64,000 nucleotides of DNA from Candidatus Saccharibacteria bacterium oral taxon 488 (GCA_013100805.1 CP040000.1:248001-312000); one strand, 5' to 3'. Shown: positions 48,261 to 57,044, numbered from the stretch's first letter. A program made the numbers and translations. The notes: generated from the letters alone by a model not told the origin.

Positions 48261-49802
48261 TTATTTCTTGTCGAGAACAACCAAGTGCTCACTATGCGGC
48301 GTGCGCGGGAAAAAGTTGTAGCCGCGGTGCCAAGCGATGCGGTAGCGTTGCTGGAGCAAGGCGATGTCGCGGGCTTGGGTGACGGGATTGCAGCTGAGAT
48401 AGAGGATGCACGGCGGCAGCTGTTGCAACAATGTCGCAATAACGTCGGAATGCAAGCCGGCGCGCGGCGGGTCGACGATGACGATTTCCTTGCCTGTAAT
48501 GTAGTCGAGGGCTTGTTCGCTGGGGGCGAGAACGGCGCGGGCGTCGGTGCGACCAAGTTCGGTGATGTTACGCTGCATTTCGCGGACGGCGTCGGCGTTG
48601 CTTTCCACCAGCGTGATGTTGTCGCCGCCAATGGTCAGGCCGATGGTGCCGACGCCAGCGTAGAGGTCGATGGTTGATAATTTGACAGCTCGAATATCAT
48701 CAGAAAATAATCCGGGACCCACGTGAAGTTGCCCAGATTTTTTCTGAGATATTGCTCGCTGTTGACTATCGGTGTTGTCATGTGCCGCTAACTGATCCAG
48801 CTGGCGCTCTTGGCGCGCCTTATTGTACGGTACCCATTCCCGCATATCGCGCAGCGCCTGCTCGTAAACCGGGATGTTGACTTGGAAAAAGCCTTCGCAG
48901 GCGTAGCGGAATGGTATGCCAAGGATAGCATCAGTCAAGGTGGTGTTACCGAAACGCGCCAAGCGCTCGGTGATGCGGCTGGCTGGCGAGCGCGGATCGG
49001 AGTAGATGACTTCCCCACCCTGAGCTGGTAGCTTGGCGGCTTCATCAGCAGTAATTATTTCGGGCAAGCGATCTTTGATATACAACTGCCATACGCAACT
49101 TCCTGACTGATTGCAGCGGACGAGCAAGGTCTTGAGCTGGCGAGCCGAGATGTGTTTATGGCGCAGCAAATCGCGGATCGCCCGCGCCAAGTTGTTGATT
49201 TCTGGGCGTGCCAAACTTGTGCCATTGACGATAATCTTACCTTTGCTGCCGCGGCGAAAAAATGCTAAATCAAGCGTGTCAATAGACGACTCTTCACGGT
49301 CGCTATCCGCGTCTATCTCTTGGTTATTATCAGAAAATAATTCGGGACCCGAGACAAGCCCAGATTTTTTCTGAGATACCGCTCGAGACACTACTGATTC
49401 GCTATACCAACTAAATTCAACTTTGTTGCGATAACCATATGCAACATTGTTGCAATAAATATCAATCGCTGCCGGTAATGCAACATTGTGCAGTGTAAAG
49501 GCGTCGTCAATCAGTTGCCTTTTGTATATCTGCTCTATCTCGAGTGGCATAATCTGCCACGGGCTGGTCGAAAGATAACTATCCGGGTCGCGCGGCTGGA
49601 TGCGGTCGGGGCTTGGCGAGATTACTTCCTCGACAACTGCTTCGACAAGGTGCGATTTCTTTTTGGTAATGCGAACGGTGACGGTCTCGCCAGGCAGTCC
49701 GCCCCATACGAAACATTTGCGCCCGTCGGTCAGCGTTCCTAGTGCTTGCCCGCCGCCAACGACCTTCTCCAGTGTCAGCGTCTCAAAACTCTGTCGTTTC
49801 AT
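48261..49802 (-). CDS. rlmD: 23S rRNA (uracil-C5)-methyltransferase, RlmD/TrmA family, with two in-frame insertions
   Basis: The 513-residue protein starts with a TRAM domain (VVGGGQALGTLTDGRKCFVWGGLPGE), has YRNKVEFSW, the SAM motif STIDLYAGVGTIGLTIG, VDPPRAGLHSDVIATLL and the nucleophile Cys in LYLSCNPVTQARDIALL. Relative to the family it is enlarged by two insertions (about residues 135-172 and 335-372), each containing SQKKSG...GP(E/G)LFSD encoded by a palindromic DNA element. Both sit at likely surface positions between conserved blocks. The FeS-type cysteines of some RlmD proteins were not seen, so the target uridine is uncertain. TATAAT (49811-49816) ends 8 nt before ATG 49802. Confidence 0.88.
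   Translation of the reverse strand: MKRQSFETLTLEKVVGGGQALGTLTDGRKCFVWGGLPGETVTVRITKKKSHLVEAVVEEVISPSPDRIQPRDPDSYLSTSPWQIMPLEIEQIYKRQLIDDAFTLHNVALPAAIDIYCNNVAYGYRNKVEFSWYSESVVSRAVSQKKSGLVSGPELFSDNNQEIDADSDREESSIDTLDLAFFRRGSKGKIIVNGTSLARPEINNLARAIRDLLRHKHISARQLKTLLVRCNQSGSCVWQLYIKDRLPEIITADEAAKLPAQGGEVIYSDPRSPASRITERLARFGNTTLTDAILGIPFRYACEGFFQVNIPVYEQALRDMREWVPYNKARQERQLDQLAAHDNTDSQQRAISQKKSGQLHVGPGLFSDDIRAVKLSTIDLYAGVGTIGLTIGGDNITLVESNADAVREMQRNITELGRTDARAVLAPSEQALDYITGKEIVIVDPPRAGLHSDVIATLLQQLPPCILYLSCNPVTQARDIALLQQRYRIAWHRGYNFFPRTPHSEHLVVLDKK
48423..48442 (-). repeat. Copy of the Zur-like box within rlmD
   Basis: On the minus strand TTATTGC-GACATTGTT-GCAA is identical over 19 bases to the box at 44566. 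Here it encodes VIATLLQ in the PPRAG motif region, so only synonymous positions are free. A match this long by chance is very unlikely. Confidence 0.6.
48691..48758 (-). repeat. Coding palindromic element, copy 2 (rlmD, 3' part)
   Basis: Arms 48691-48716 and 48732-48758 form an imperfect hairpin with the same core as copy 1 (TCAGAAAAAATCTGGG / CCGGATTATTTTCTGA). In frame it gives ISQKKSGQLHVGPGLFSDDI. Confidence 0.85.
49322..49385 (-). repeat. Coding palindromic element, copy 3 (rlmD, 5' part)
   Basis: A 64-bp imperfect inverted repeat with the same core, read in the same frame as VSQKKSGLVSGPELFSDN. Together with copies 1 and 2 it shows that one element family is tolerated as protein in the same orientation each time. 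Confidence 0.85.
49441..49468. repeat. Further operator-like sequence in rlmD
   Basis: TATGC-AACATTGTT-GCAATA resembles the Zur-like box with one arm shortened by a base. Partial repeats (TTGTTGCGATAA, AATGCAACATTGT) flank it within 60 bp. It codes for the conserved CNNVAYGYRNK region, so some similarity may be chance. Confidence 0.35.
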
Positions 49803-49821
49803 CAAGAGTTATTATAACAGA

Positions 49822-50295
49822 TTAGAAATTACACTCTGGCACGCCGCCAAACCAGCCGTTTTGCATATTGCGGCCAGTGCGGCAGGTGGTGCCATCTGAG
49901 AGCGGCACCTTTATGGCGTAGCGGGTCGGTACGACGCTGGAAGCGTGGGTCGTGTCAGTGGCTGCGAGATACCAATAATCGCGACCTTCGTGGTCTTTTG
50001 GCAGCTGCTTGATGTAGCGTGGAATGAGAAGTGCGCCGAGCTCGCCGCCATTACAAATCTTCATATTAGCGGTGTTATAAATGGTGCAGGCGATCGTCGG
50101 CCATGGATATTCGCCGTTGTCCGAACGATATTTCTCGATCGCCTCCTTGAGCATTGAAATATTTGACTTGGTTTCGTTGTCGCGAGCGGTGTTATACGTA
50201 TTGCGCCACACGAGACCGCCCAAGGTAGCGAGGATCGCGATGACCACGATGATAATGATAATTTCGACGATAGTAAAGCCATACTGCTTATGCAT
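49822..50295 (-). CDS. Type IV prepilin-like protein
   Basis: The 157-residue protein has a short leader and the prepilin cleavage motif YGFTIVEIIIIIVVIAILATL, with Phe and Glu at +1 and +5 after the Gly, then a polar head with cysteines (TIACTIYN, MKICNGG, TTCRTG, VPECNF) that can form disulphides. Similar to type II/IV pseudopilins of the GspG fold (YPWPT, DHEGRDYWY). TACAAT (50302-50307) lies 6 nt before ATG. Assembly genes are not in the window. It fits DNA uptake and surface attachment in episymbiotic CPR bacteria. Confidence 0.9.
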   Translation of the reverse strand: MHKQYGFTIVEIIIIIVVIAILATLGGLVWRNTYNTARDNETKSNISMLKEAIEKYRSDNGEYPWPTIACTIYNTANMKICNGGELGALLIPRYIKQLPKDHEGRDYWYLAATDTTHASSVVPTRYAIKVPLSDGTTCRTGRNMQNGWFGGVPECNF

Positions 50296-50374
50296 ATGAT
50301 GATTGTAGCGCGTTTTTGGCTTGATCGCAAGGCTGGTAATTACGTGATTATTATGCTACACTAATCCTTGGTAT

Positions 50375-50449
50375 TGGGCCGTCGCCAAGCGGTAAGGCAC
50401 CAGGTTTTGGTCCTGGCATTCGGGGGTTCGAATCCCTCCGGCCCAGCCA
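50375..50449 (+). tRNA. tRNA-Gln (anticodon TTG), CCA encoded
   Basis: The cloverleaf is clear: acceptor TGGGCCG pairs with CGGCCCA, D arm GCC...GGC, anticodon stem CCAGG/CCTGG around loop TTTTGGT (anticodon TTG), T arm with TTCGAAT loop, discriminator G and a genomic CCA at 50447-50449. Confidence 0.97.
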
Positions 50450-50537
50450 AGCAAAGACACGTAATTATTCTAAATCTCCTCCGGTTTCCGGTTCAATCGA
50501 CGCCGCGTATTATTACGCCGGTTATCACGGGTCGTTC

Positions 50538-50942
50538 CTATGTATAAAACTGATCTATATTGGCCGACAGTGTCGAGTCAAGTTCAACCTGCCCTAGCTC
50601 ATCGGCCCCAACATACCGCAGCTCGCTGACATCTGTCGTGGTTGTGGGTGGCGACACGAGGCGAACTTGGTAGGCGATAATGAGCACCGGAGTGTCGAAC
50701 TTTTTGCTCCATGTCGGGATGATGATTGGCGCTGCGCTTGCAATTTCTATCTCGGCGCCCAGCTCTTTTCGGCACTCGCGCCGCAAGGCCTCGGCTATGC
50801 CCTCGCTGTGCTCCAGCCCGCCACCGGGTAAATTCCACGTATCGCTCCTCTCGCGGACGAATAGCAACTTTCCATTATTATCATAAATCAGTCCCTTGAC
50901 TGACACGCGATAGGCGGCTCGGATAGTTTTGAGCTCAGGCAT
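50538..50942 (-). CDS. Nudix hydrolase
   Basis: The 134-residue protein has the Nudix box GGGLEHSEGIAEALRRECRKEL; compared with GX5EX7REUXEEXGU the first Glu of the EE pair is Lys, which may weaken metal binding. The preceding strand LIYDNNGKLLFVRERSDTWNLP is normal. ATG 50942 is preferred because AGGAGG lies 7 nt upstream; ATG 50948 is too close to it. The first 8 nt overlap the end of the P-type ATPase gene, so the two are co-transcribed. Substrate unknown. Confidence 0.85.
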   Translation of the reverse strand: MPELKTIRAAYRVSVKGLIYDNNGKLLFVRERSDTWNLPGGGLEHSEGIAEALRRECRKELGAEIEIASAAPIIIPTWSKKFDTPVLIIAYQVRLVSPPTTTTDVSELRYVGADELGQVELDSTLSANIDQFYT

Positions 50943-53445
50943 GGTCATTCCTCCTGCCCCACCACTTGTGTATCTCGCAGGTGAGGATCGGGATGACGAA
51001 CGAGGCGAGGCCGATGAGTGCGCCGTGCCAGAAATTGATCGGCGTGATGTGGAGGATTGTGCCAAGCGGCCCGAAGAAGACGAGTAGCTGTAACATGACC
51101 GACAGGCCGATGCCAGCGTAAAAACTGGCATTCATGACCCTGAGGCGGGTGAAGATTGACTCGCTGTCGGAGCGGGCGTTGAAGGCATTGGCCCACTGGC
51201 TGACCACCAGCGAGATAAAGGCCAGGGTCTGCGCGTAGTCGTGGCCGTAATGCTTCTCGAAAAAGATATAGACGGCCAGGGCCATGACTGACATGGTGGC
51301 AGCGACGATGACCATCCGCCAGATCATTTGACGGCTGAGAATCGGTGCGTCGGGGTTTTCGGGCGAGCGGTTCATGGCCTGCTTTTCGCCCGGCTCCAGG
51401 CCAAGCGGAATGACCATTGAGGTATCGGTCACCAAATTAACCCACAGAATTTGCACTGGCTCCAGCGGCGTCTTGATGCCGATGAGCAGCGCGCCGAGCA
51501 TGGTGATCAGCTCGCCAGTGTTAGTTGATAGTAGATAAAACAGCATGCGGCGAATGTTGGCGATGATGGTGCGGCCCTCGCGCATGGCGTCGATGATGGT
51601 CTTGAAATTATCGTTGAGCAGGATGATATCGCCAGCATCTTTGGCGATGTGCGAGCCCGACCCCATGGCCACGCCGACATGGGCGTTGGTCAGCGCCGGC
51701 ACGTCATTGACGCCGTCACCGGTCATGGCGGTGATGTGGTGCTTTTTGAGAATGGTCAGCAGGCGGTATTTTTGCTCGGGGATGACGCGGGAGAAGACCT
51801 TGGTCTTGGTGACGATAGCGTCTAGCTGATCATCAGACAACTTGGCCATGTCACGGCAATCGAACACCTCGTTGCGATTTTCAACCATGTCAAGCTCCCG
51901 GCCAATCTGATAGGCCGTCTCGAAATGATCGCCAGTGATCATCCGCACCGACACGCCCGCCTTCAGGGCGGCCCGGATAGCTCGCGGCGCCTCTGGTCGC
52001 AGCACGTCAGCCACGGCCACGAAGCCAGCAAGTGTCAGGCGCTGCTTGCCGAGCTGATCAAAGCCATCAATTGCCTCGTCTAGCTCGCCCGTCGCCAGCC
52101 CAATCACCCGGTAGCCGCGGGCGGTCATCTCATCAAGCATTTGCTGGGCGCGCTTTTTGGTGCGGGCCGACACGCGACAGGCCGCCAGGATGGCTTCGGG
52201 CGCACCCTTGACGTACAAGCGAAACTGCTGGCCATGATGCCAGACGGTGGCGGACATGGCGTGGGCTTGACTGAATGGCAGGTCGCGAACTGGTGCGTGG
52301 CGTGGGCTGGCGCTCTGCTTGCGGGCGTACTCATTGAGGGCGATATCCAGCGGATCGTGGCTCTTGGCGTGAGCGCGGTTGACCACCAGCCCGATGATGC
52401 GGTCGATGTTCTCTGTCGCCTCGTCCGGCGTCCAGGTTTGCTGTACGGTCAGCTTGTTCTTGGTCAGCGTGCCCGTCTTGTCGGTGGCGATGGTGGTGAT
52501 GACACCAATGGTCTCGATGGCGCGCATTTGATGCACCAGCGCTTTTTTGGCGGCCATCCGCCGCATCCCCAAGACTAGCACCACGGAAATTGCAATCGGC
52601 AAACTCTCCGGCACGGCACTCACCGCTAGGGCCATGACAAAACGCAGACTCTCTAGTACATCCATGCCGCGCAGCAAACTCAGCCCAAAGGCGACGAGGG
52701 CGATAGCCGAGACAGCGGCGATGACTTTGGTGATCAGGGTGTCGATTTTTCGTTGGACTGGGCTTTGGGTCGATTCACGCTTGGAGAGCATGGCGAGATT
52801 GCCGAACTCGGTCTGATTGCCGGTGGCAACGACCACGCCGGTGCCGGTGCCGCTAACGACGAATGAGCCTTGAAACAGCATGTTGGTTTGCTCGTACATT
52901 TCTTTATTGCCGGTGAGTGCGTCGGTTTGTTTGGAGATTGGCAGTGATTCGCCGGTCAGTTGCGCCTCGTCCACCCGCAAGTTGGCGCTGCGGAGGAGGC
53001 GGATGTCGGCGGGGACTTTCTCGCCCTCGGCTAGTGAGACGACGTCGCCCGGAACCAGCTGGCTGGCGTCGATGCGCGTGGTACGATTGACGCGGTGAAC
53101 GTCGACTTTTTGGGCGTCGTGACGGGACAGGCTGCGCAGCACGCGGTCAGTTGAGAAGCGCTGAATGTAGAAAATAACGGCCGAGATGGCGGCGATGACG
53201 AAGATGATGATGGCGTCAATTGCTTCGCCGTGCCAGAGGCTGATGATGGCGGCGATGAGCAGGACGAGCATAAAGATATCGAGAAATGGCTCAAGGATGA
53301 TGCGCCAGAGTGGTTCGGATTGGACTTTGATGATGTTGAGGCCATAGCGTTTTTGGCGGCGCTGGACTTCGGCCGCGCTCAGGCCGCCATCCGAGGAACT
53401 AAGTCGCCGCAGCGCCTCGTCGCTTGATGATTGATAAAAATGCAT
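50935..53445 (-). CDS. P2-type calcium-transporting ATPase
   Basis: An 836-residue P-type ATPase with about ten membrane helices. The phosphorylation motif is DKTGTLTKN, the actuator loop LTGESLPISKQ, and hinge TGDGVNDVPALTNAHVGVAMG. Transport-site residues match the SERCA pattern: PESLP in M4, NTGE in M5 and NLVTD in M6, so Ca2+ (or Mn2+) export is expected. TATAAT (53452-53457) ends 6 nt before ATG 53445. The Nudix gene is its downstream partner. Confidence 0.92.
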   Translation of the reverse strand: MHFYQSSSDEALRRLSSSDGGLSAAEVQRRQKRYGLNIIKVQSEPLWRIILEPFLDIFMLVLLIAAIISLWHGEAIDAIIIFVIAAISAVIFYIQRFSTDRVLRSLSRHDAQKVDVHRVNRTTRIDASQLVPGDVVSLAEGEKVPADIRLLRSANLRVDEAQLTGESLPISKQTDALTGNKEMYEQTNMLFQGSFVVSGTGTGVVVATGNQTEFGNLAMLSKRESTQSPVQRKIDTLITKVIAAVSAIALVAFGLSLLRGMDVLESLRFVMALAVSAVPESLPIAISVVLVLGMRRMAAKKALVHQMRAIETIGVITTIATDKTGTLTKNKLTVQQTWTPDEATENIDRIIGLVVNRAHAKSHDPLDIALNEYARKQSASPRHAPVRDLPFSQAHAMSATVWHHGQQFRLYVKGAPEAILAACRVSARTKKRAQQMLDEMTARGYRVIGLATGELDEAIDGFDQLGKQRLTLAGFVAVADVLRPEAPRAIRAALKAGVSVRMITGDHFETAYQIGRELDMVENRNEVFDCRDMAKLSDDQLDAIVTKTKVFSRVIPEQKYRLLTILKKHHITAMTGDGVNDVPALTNAHVGVAMGSGSHIAKDAGDIILLNDNFKTIIDAMREGRTIIANIRRMLFYLLSTNTGELITMLGALLIGIKTPLEPVQILWVNLVTDTSMVIPLGLEPGEKQAMNRSPENPDAPILSRQMIWRMVIVAATMSVMALAVYIFFEKHYGHDYAQTLAFISLVVSQWANAFNARSDSESIFTRLRVMNASFYAGIGLSVMLQLLVFFGPLGTILHITPINFWHGALIGLASFVIPILTCEIHKWWGRRNDHA

Positions 53446-53700
53446 ATGGTTATTATAGCGTGAAGTGTGGTTTGGGGGAAATTTGAGGTTCGGGACGTAG
53501 CTTGAAATAGTAGGTAGTCATTGTACCCGGTATAGCTGAGGTCGCTATTCTGCGACAGTTAATTACAGGCAAAAAGGTGCGCCTCCGGCTTCTGCCTCGC
53601 GCACCTCTTGCTTGAGATGGGGGTTTTATGATTCTATCATCGTCAGTCGATTCGGTCGCTCCACGTACCGTAAGTGACGTGGGCTGCACCAGGCCTGACG
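53446..53700. other. Intergenic region
   Basis: It contains the ATPase promoter at its left end and the terminator of the ABC operon. A 78-codon minus-strand frame across it has no RBS and biased, Arg/Pro-rich composition and overlaps the hairpin; I do not regard it as a gene. Confidence 0.5.
53571..53606 (-). terminator. Terminator of the ABC transporter operon
   Basis: Reading the minus strand, AGGTGCGC (53599-53606) pairs with GCGCACCT (53575-53582) and is followed by five T residues. It ends the 53701-56969 operon. Confidence 0.82.
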
Positions 53701-54330
53701 CTATGCCCGTAGCTTTTTATCCTTCAGCTTCAACACCACATCCGCCTCTTTGGCCAGCTGTTTACTGTGGGTGACGACGATGACGCATTTGTCGTTTTCG
53801 TGGGCGGCCTGGCGCAGTATGTCGATGATGTCGGCGGCGGTGGTTTCGTCCAGGTTGCCAGTTGGCTCGTCCGCCAAGATGATCGGTGCGGAGGACACAA
53901 GTGCCCGGCCGATCGCTACGCGCTGTTGCTGTCCGCCAGAAAGTTTCATGACATTACGGTGAATGTGATCGTCATCCAGACCCATGGAGTGCAGTGTTTC
54001 GTTGGTGGCTTTGGGATTAACTAATTTCAAGTTTTCCAGTGGCGTCAGATAATCGATCAGGTTATAATTCTGAAACACCAGCGAGATATTGTGCTTGCGA
54101 TGGTGCGAATAACCCTGCTCAGCGATGTCTTCATCGTCGAACAAAATCTGCCCGCCGGTCGGCGTGTCCAATCCTGCTAGCAGCCCCAGCAGGGTCGATT
54201 TGCCAGCGCCAGAACTACCGACGATGGCGTAGAATTTGCCTTTTTCAAATTGATAATTGATGCCGTTGAGCACATTGCTGGTGCCGTCGGCGTATGAATA
54301 GATAATATCGCGTAACGTAAGTAGTGACAT
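53701..54330 (-). CDS. ABC transporter ATP-binding protein (LolD/MacB type)
   Basis: The 209-residue ATPase has Walker A VGSSGAGKSTLLGLL, Q-loop LVFQNYNLIDYLTPLENL, signature LSGGQQQRVAIGRAL, Walker B PIILADEPTGNLDE and the H-loop VVTHSKQLA. The signature and Q-loop are typical of the MacB/LolD/FtsE class that energises FtsX-fold permeases, two of which lie directly upstream. Such systems perform mechanical work across the membrane rather than import solutes. Confidence 0.93.
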   Translation of the reverse strand: MSLLTLRDIIYSYADGTSNVLNGINYQFEKGKFYAIVGSSGAGKSTLLGLLAGLDTPTGGQILFDDEDIAEQGYSHHRKHNISLVFQNYNLIDYLTPLENLKLVNPKATNETLHSMGLDDDHIHRNVMKLSGGQQQRVAIGRALVSSAPIILADEPTGNLDETTAADIIDILRQAAHENDKCVIVVTHSKQLAKEADVVLKLKDKKLRA

Positions 54331-54338
54331 AATAACTC

Positions 54339-55577
54339 CTAACTTAATTTTGCTAAAATTTGCTTTGGTGATTGGCGCATGATTGGCGCGGTGGCAGCGA
54401 TGGCTGATAGCAGAACGACCATGTAGCCGAAGGTGAAAGCCTGCAGATAGGTCGCCGGTGGCGCGGCCTGCACCACGGTTTTTTCTACACGCTGGCTTTG
54501 GTCGGTTTGTATTGTCAAGGCAGTAGAAATTTGCGATGAGGCAATCGAGCCGATGGCGAGCGCAAACACCGAACTGACTGCGGCGATGATAGCCAGCTCT
54601 GCCAAGAACTGCCCGATGATCTGCCGCTTCGACGTGCCGATAGACAGCAAGATGCCAATTTCATGCAAGCGGCCGCGCACCCAGAACACCAGCACCAGTG
54701 ACAGCACCGCCAGCCCCGCCGCGGCTGCGCCGATGGTGGCAATCGTCAAAATGTTTTGAATGCCAGCGATGTTTTGGAGAACCCCAGCGAACACGGCCCC
54801 GTTGTCAGTCAGGCTAAATTTTTGCCAATCGACGTTTGGTAGGCTTTTAGCGCGGTCCGTTAACGACTTCAGCTGATGCGGATTTTCGGCGAAATACGTC
54901 GCTCGCGTTAGCTGCTGGCTACCTGTCAGCTGCTGCGCTGCGGCCAAATTAGTAATGAGATGATTCTCCGCCATGTCGGACTGTAAGACCGCTGGCTTTT
55001 CGCCTTTGCCGCTGAAAATTCCTGCGACAGTCACCGTCACCCGCCGGCCGTCTTTGGTGATGTCCAGCTTGTCGCCAGGCTTGATGTTATTTTTCTCGGC
55101 GAAGGTTTTGTGGATCAGGGCCGCGTTTTGATCGCGCTCGGTCAAGTGCTTACCCTGCTCTAGTTGGTAGAATCGACCGGTGAACTCGCCGAGCAGATTA
55201 CTATCTGTCGCGCCCGTCACCTTCGCCTCGCCAGCCACGTTAGAGTCCAGCTGCACACCACTACCCGCTACGTCAACCAATTGTTTGCCCGGCAGCCCCG
55301 CGGTGGTTTCTGCCTGGAAATTGTGCGCTTTGACCTTGTCCAGGCGCTGCACTCGCTGCGTGATGTCCATCGGCACCTCGCCCGACGGTTGCTTGTTAGC
55401 GATGCTAAAGCCGGCGCGAATATTACGCTCGACCGATTGCTTCAGCTGCGCCATCGTCTGCTGTACCGTCAGCGTGCCGATCAGCAGCGTGAAAATCAGC
55501 GTCATGATCAGGGCGATGGTCAGGCTGCGACGTCGTTTGCGTGCCACAGCCGTCCAGGCTCGTTTGATAATCGTCAT
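54339..55577 (-). CDS. FtsX-like ABC permease
   Basis: A 412-residue protein: N-terminal membrane helix (RSLTIALIMTLIFTLLIGTL), a periplasmic-type MacB core domain (about residues 40-255, with HLTERDQNAALIHKTFAEKN and KPGDKLDITKDG), then three membrane helices containing GRLHEIGILLSIGTSKRQIIGQFLAEL. This is the MacB-like four-helix topology. It lies 8 bp from the ATPase and 9 bp from the second permease and is paralogous to it, suggesting a heterodimeric permease. Confidence 0.9.
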   Translation of the reverse strand: MTIIKRAWTAVARKRRRSLTIALIMTLIFTLLIGTLTVQQTMAQLKQSVERNIRAGFSIANKQPSGEVPMDITQRVQRLDKVKAHNFQAETTAGLPGKQLVDVAGSGVQLDSNVAGEAKVTGATDSNLLGEFTGRFYQLEQGKHLTERDQNAALIHKTFAEKNNIKPGDKLDITKDGRRVTVTVAGIFSGKGEKPAVLQSDMAENHLITNLAAAQQLTGSQQLTRATYFAENPHQLKSLTDRAKSLPNVDWQKFSLTDNGAVFAGVLQNIAGIQNILTIATIGAAAAGLAVLSLVLVFWVRGRLHEIGILLSIGTSKRQIIGQFLAELAIIAAVSSVFALAIGSIASSQISTALTIQTDQSQRVEKTVVQAAPPATYLQAFTFGYMVVLLSAIAATAPIMRQSPKQILAKLS

Positions 55578-55586
55578 CGTTCGCCC

Positions 55587-56969
55587 CTAGTCCACTTCGG
55601 TTAGTAATTCTTTTGGCGTTGATTGGGTAATCGGCCGCGAAGCCAGCAGCACCGCGATAATAATCACCGCCAGTCCAGCGCCCCACACCGCCAGCAGATC
55701 CGTCGGCTGCACACCAACTGTCACCTTGTCGAGCGTGCGTGATGACGTCACCGAGTCGGCGTCAGCACCGAGCGACGCACCGTTGAGGGAACTGCCAGCT
55801 TGACGTGTGGCATTCTGCGCCGCCTGCGATACCACGTGATCACCCATTTGTTGAGCAATTAGCCCTGCGGTAAAGTACGACGCACCGAAGCTCAGCACCG
55901 CGATCATCACCAGCTCAGCGATATATTGCAACACAATCTTTGACTGCGGCACACCCGTCGCCAAGAGTACGCCCGCTTCGCGCTTGCGCTCGTTCATCCA
56001 CAAATACAGCACCATGCCGATCACCGCGACACTAACCAGCGCCGTCGCCCACAACATGCCGTCGATCAGGCCGTACACGCCGTTCACCGCACCAGTCACA
56101 CCAGCCAGTTCCTGACTATTCTTATTCAATTGATACTTTTGCCAATTGACCGGCAATTTCTGTGCCCGCGCCATCACCTCGTCCAGCTGTTTGGTGCCTT
56201 TGGTGAAGAACGTGGCGTCTTGGTAAATCTCATTTTGCTCGGTATACGCGTTCAACTGGCGAGTTGTCGTGAGGTCAGTCAGGAATAAATTCTCAAACAG
56301 TTCCACCTGGTACGTCGCCTGCTTTGGGTTTTTGCCGTTAAATATACCGACGATTTCCACTTCAACCTCGTCCTTGGATGGATGCTCGTTGTCGGTGTCG
56401 TATTGATTGGCCTTTAACTTAATTTTATTGCCAAGCTTCAGGTTGTTTGCCTTGGCAAAATCTTCGTGCACTAAAATTTTGTGCGAATCGTTCTCGGTGA
56501 TGTGCCGGCCAGCGATGAGCTTGAGCGACTCAGCCCGGAACTTTTTCTCGGACTCAGATTTATTGACACCAATGATGGTGGCGGCATTGCCAAACTGTTT
56601 GTCTTTCTCGGCGTCATAGCCGCTGCCGCCACTTGGTAGTGGCACCAGTTTGGTATTGATAAAATCGACCGTGGCATTCTGGCGCTTGACATAATCCGTC
56701 ACGCCTTCCAGATTCTTCACCGCGTCGATGTCTTTGTTCGACACCGTTCCCGAACCGCGGGCTGTTCCCGGATTGGTGCGCGGATTATTGCCCAGCGTGA
56801 AGCCGGCCTTGAGCGTTTTGTCCAGCGACTGCGCCGCCGCGTCGGTCGAATGCTTGATGGCAAATCCACTCAGCATAATCGTCGACATACACAGCAAAAT
56901 CGCCAGCAAAATCAGCGTTTTGAGTTTTTTCCTGGTGATATACAACCAGGCACGTTGTATAAATGACAT
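55587..56969 (-). CDS. FtsX-like ABC permease, first gene of the operon
   Basis: A 460-residue paralogue of the next permease, with one N-terminal helix, a larger extracytoplasmic domain (NDSHKILVHEDFAKANNLKL, KANQYDTDNEHPSKDEVEVEIVG) and three C-terminal helices around MNERKREAGVLLATGVPQSKIVLQYIAELV. ATG 56969 has AAAGGAG upstream. The transporter may export a peptide, antimicrobial or lipoprotein; no dedicated substrate gene or regulator is adjacent. Confidence 0.9.
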   Translation of the reverse strand: MSFIQRAWLYITRKKLKTLILLAILLCMSTIMLSGFAIKHSTDAAAQSLDKTLKAGFTLGNNPRTNPGTARGSGTVSNKDIDAVKNLEGVTDYVKRQNATVDFINTKLVPLPSGGSGYDAEKDKQFGNAATIIGVNKSESEKKFRAESLKLIAGRHITENDSHKILVHEDFAKANNLKLGNKIKLKANQYDTDNEHPSKDEVEVEIVGIFNGKNPKQATYQVELFENLFLTDLTTTRQLNAYTEQNEIYQDATFFTKGTKQLDEVMARAQKLPVNWQKYQLNKNSQELAGVTGAVNGVYGLIDGMLWATALVSVAVIGMVLYLWMNERKREAGVLLATGVPQSKIVLQYIAELVMIAVLSFGASYFTAGLIAQQMGDHVVSQAAQNATRQAGSSLNGASLGADADSVTSSRTLDKVTVGVQPTDLLAVWGAGLAVIIIAVLLASRPITQSTPKELLTEVD

Positions 56970-57044
56970 AGATCTCCTTTCTTGGTTCTATGTCAGTGTA
57001 GCAGGCGAATGTGAAGGGAATGTGAAATGGGTGGGGTTATCTGG

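Noticed and set aside
35579..49385. Inteins or introns as the explanation for the TopA and RlmD insertions
   Set aside because: The inserts are far too short for inteins, stay in frame without splice motifs and share a simple hairpin.
53453..53689. Minus-strand frame of 78 codons between the ATPase and ABC genes
   Set aside because: It runs through the operon terminator and the ATPase promoter and has no RBS.
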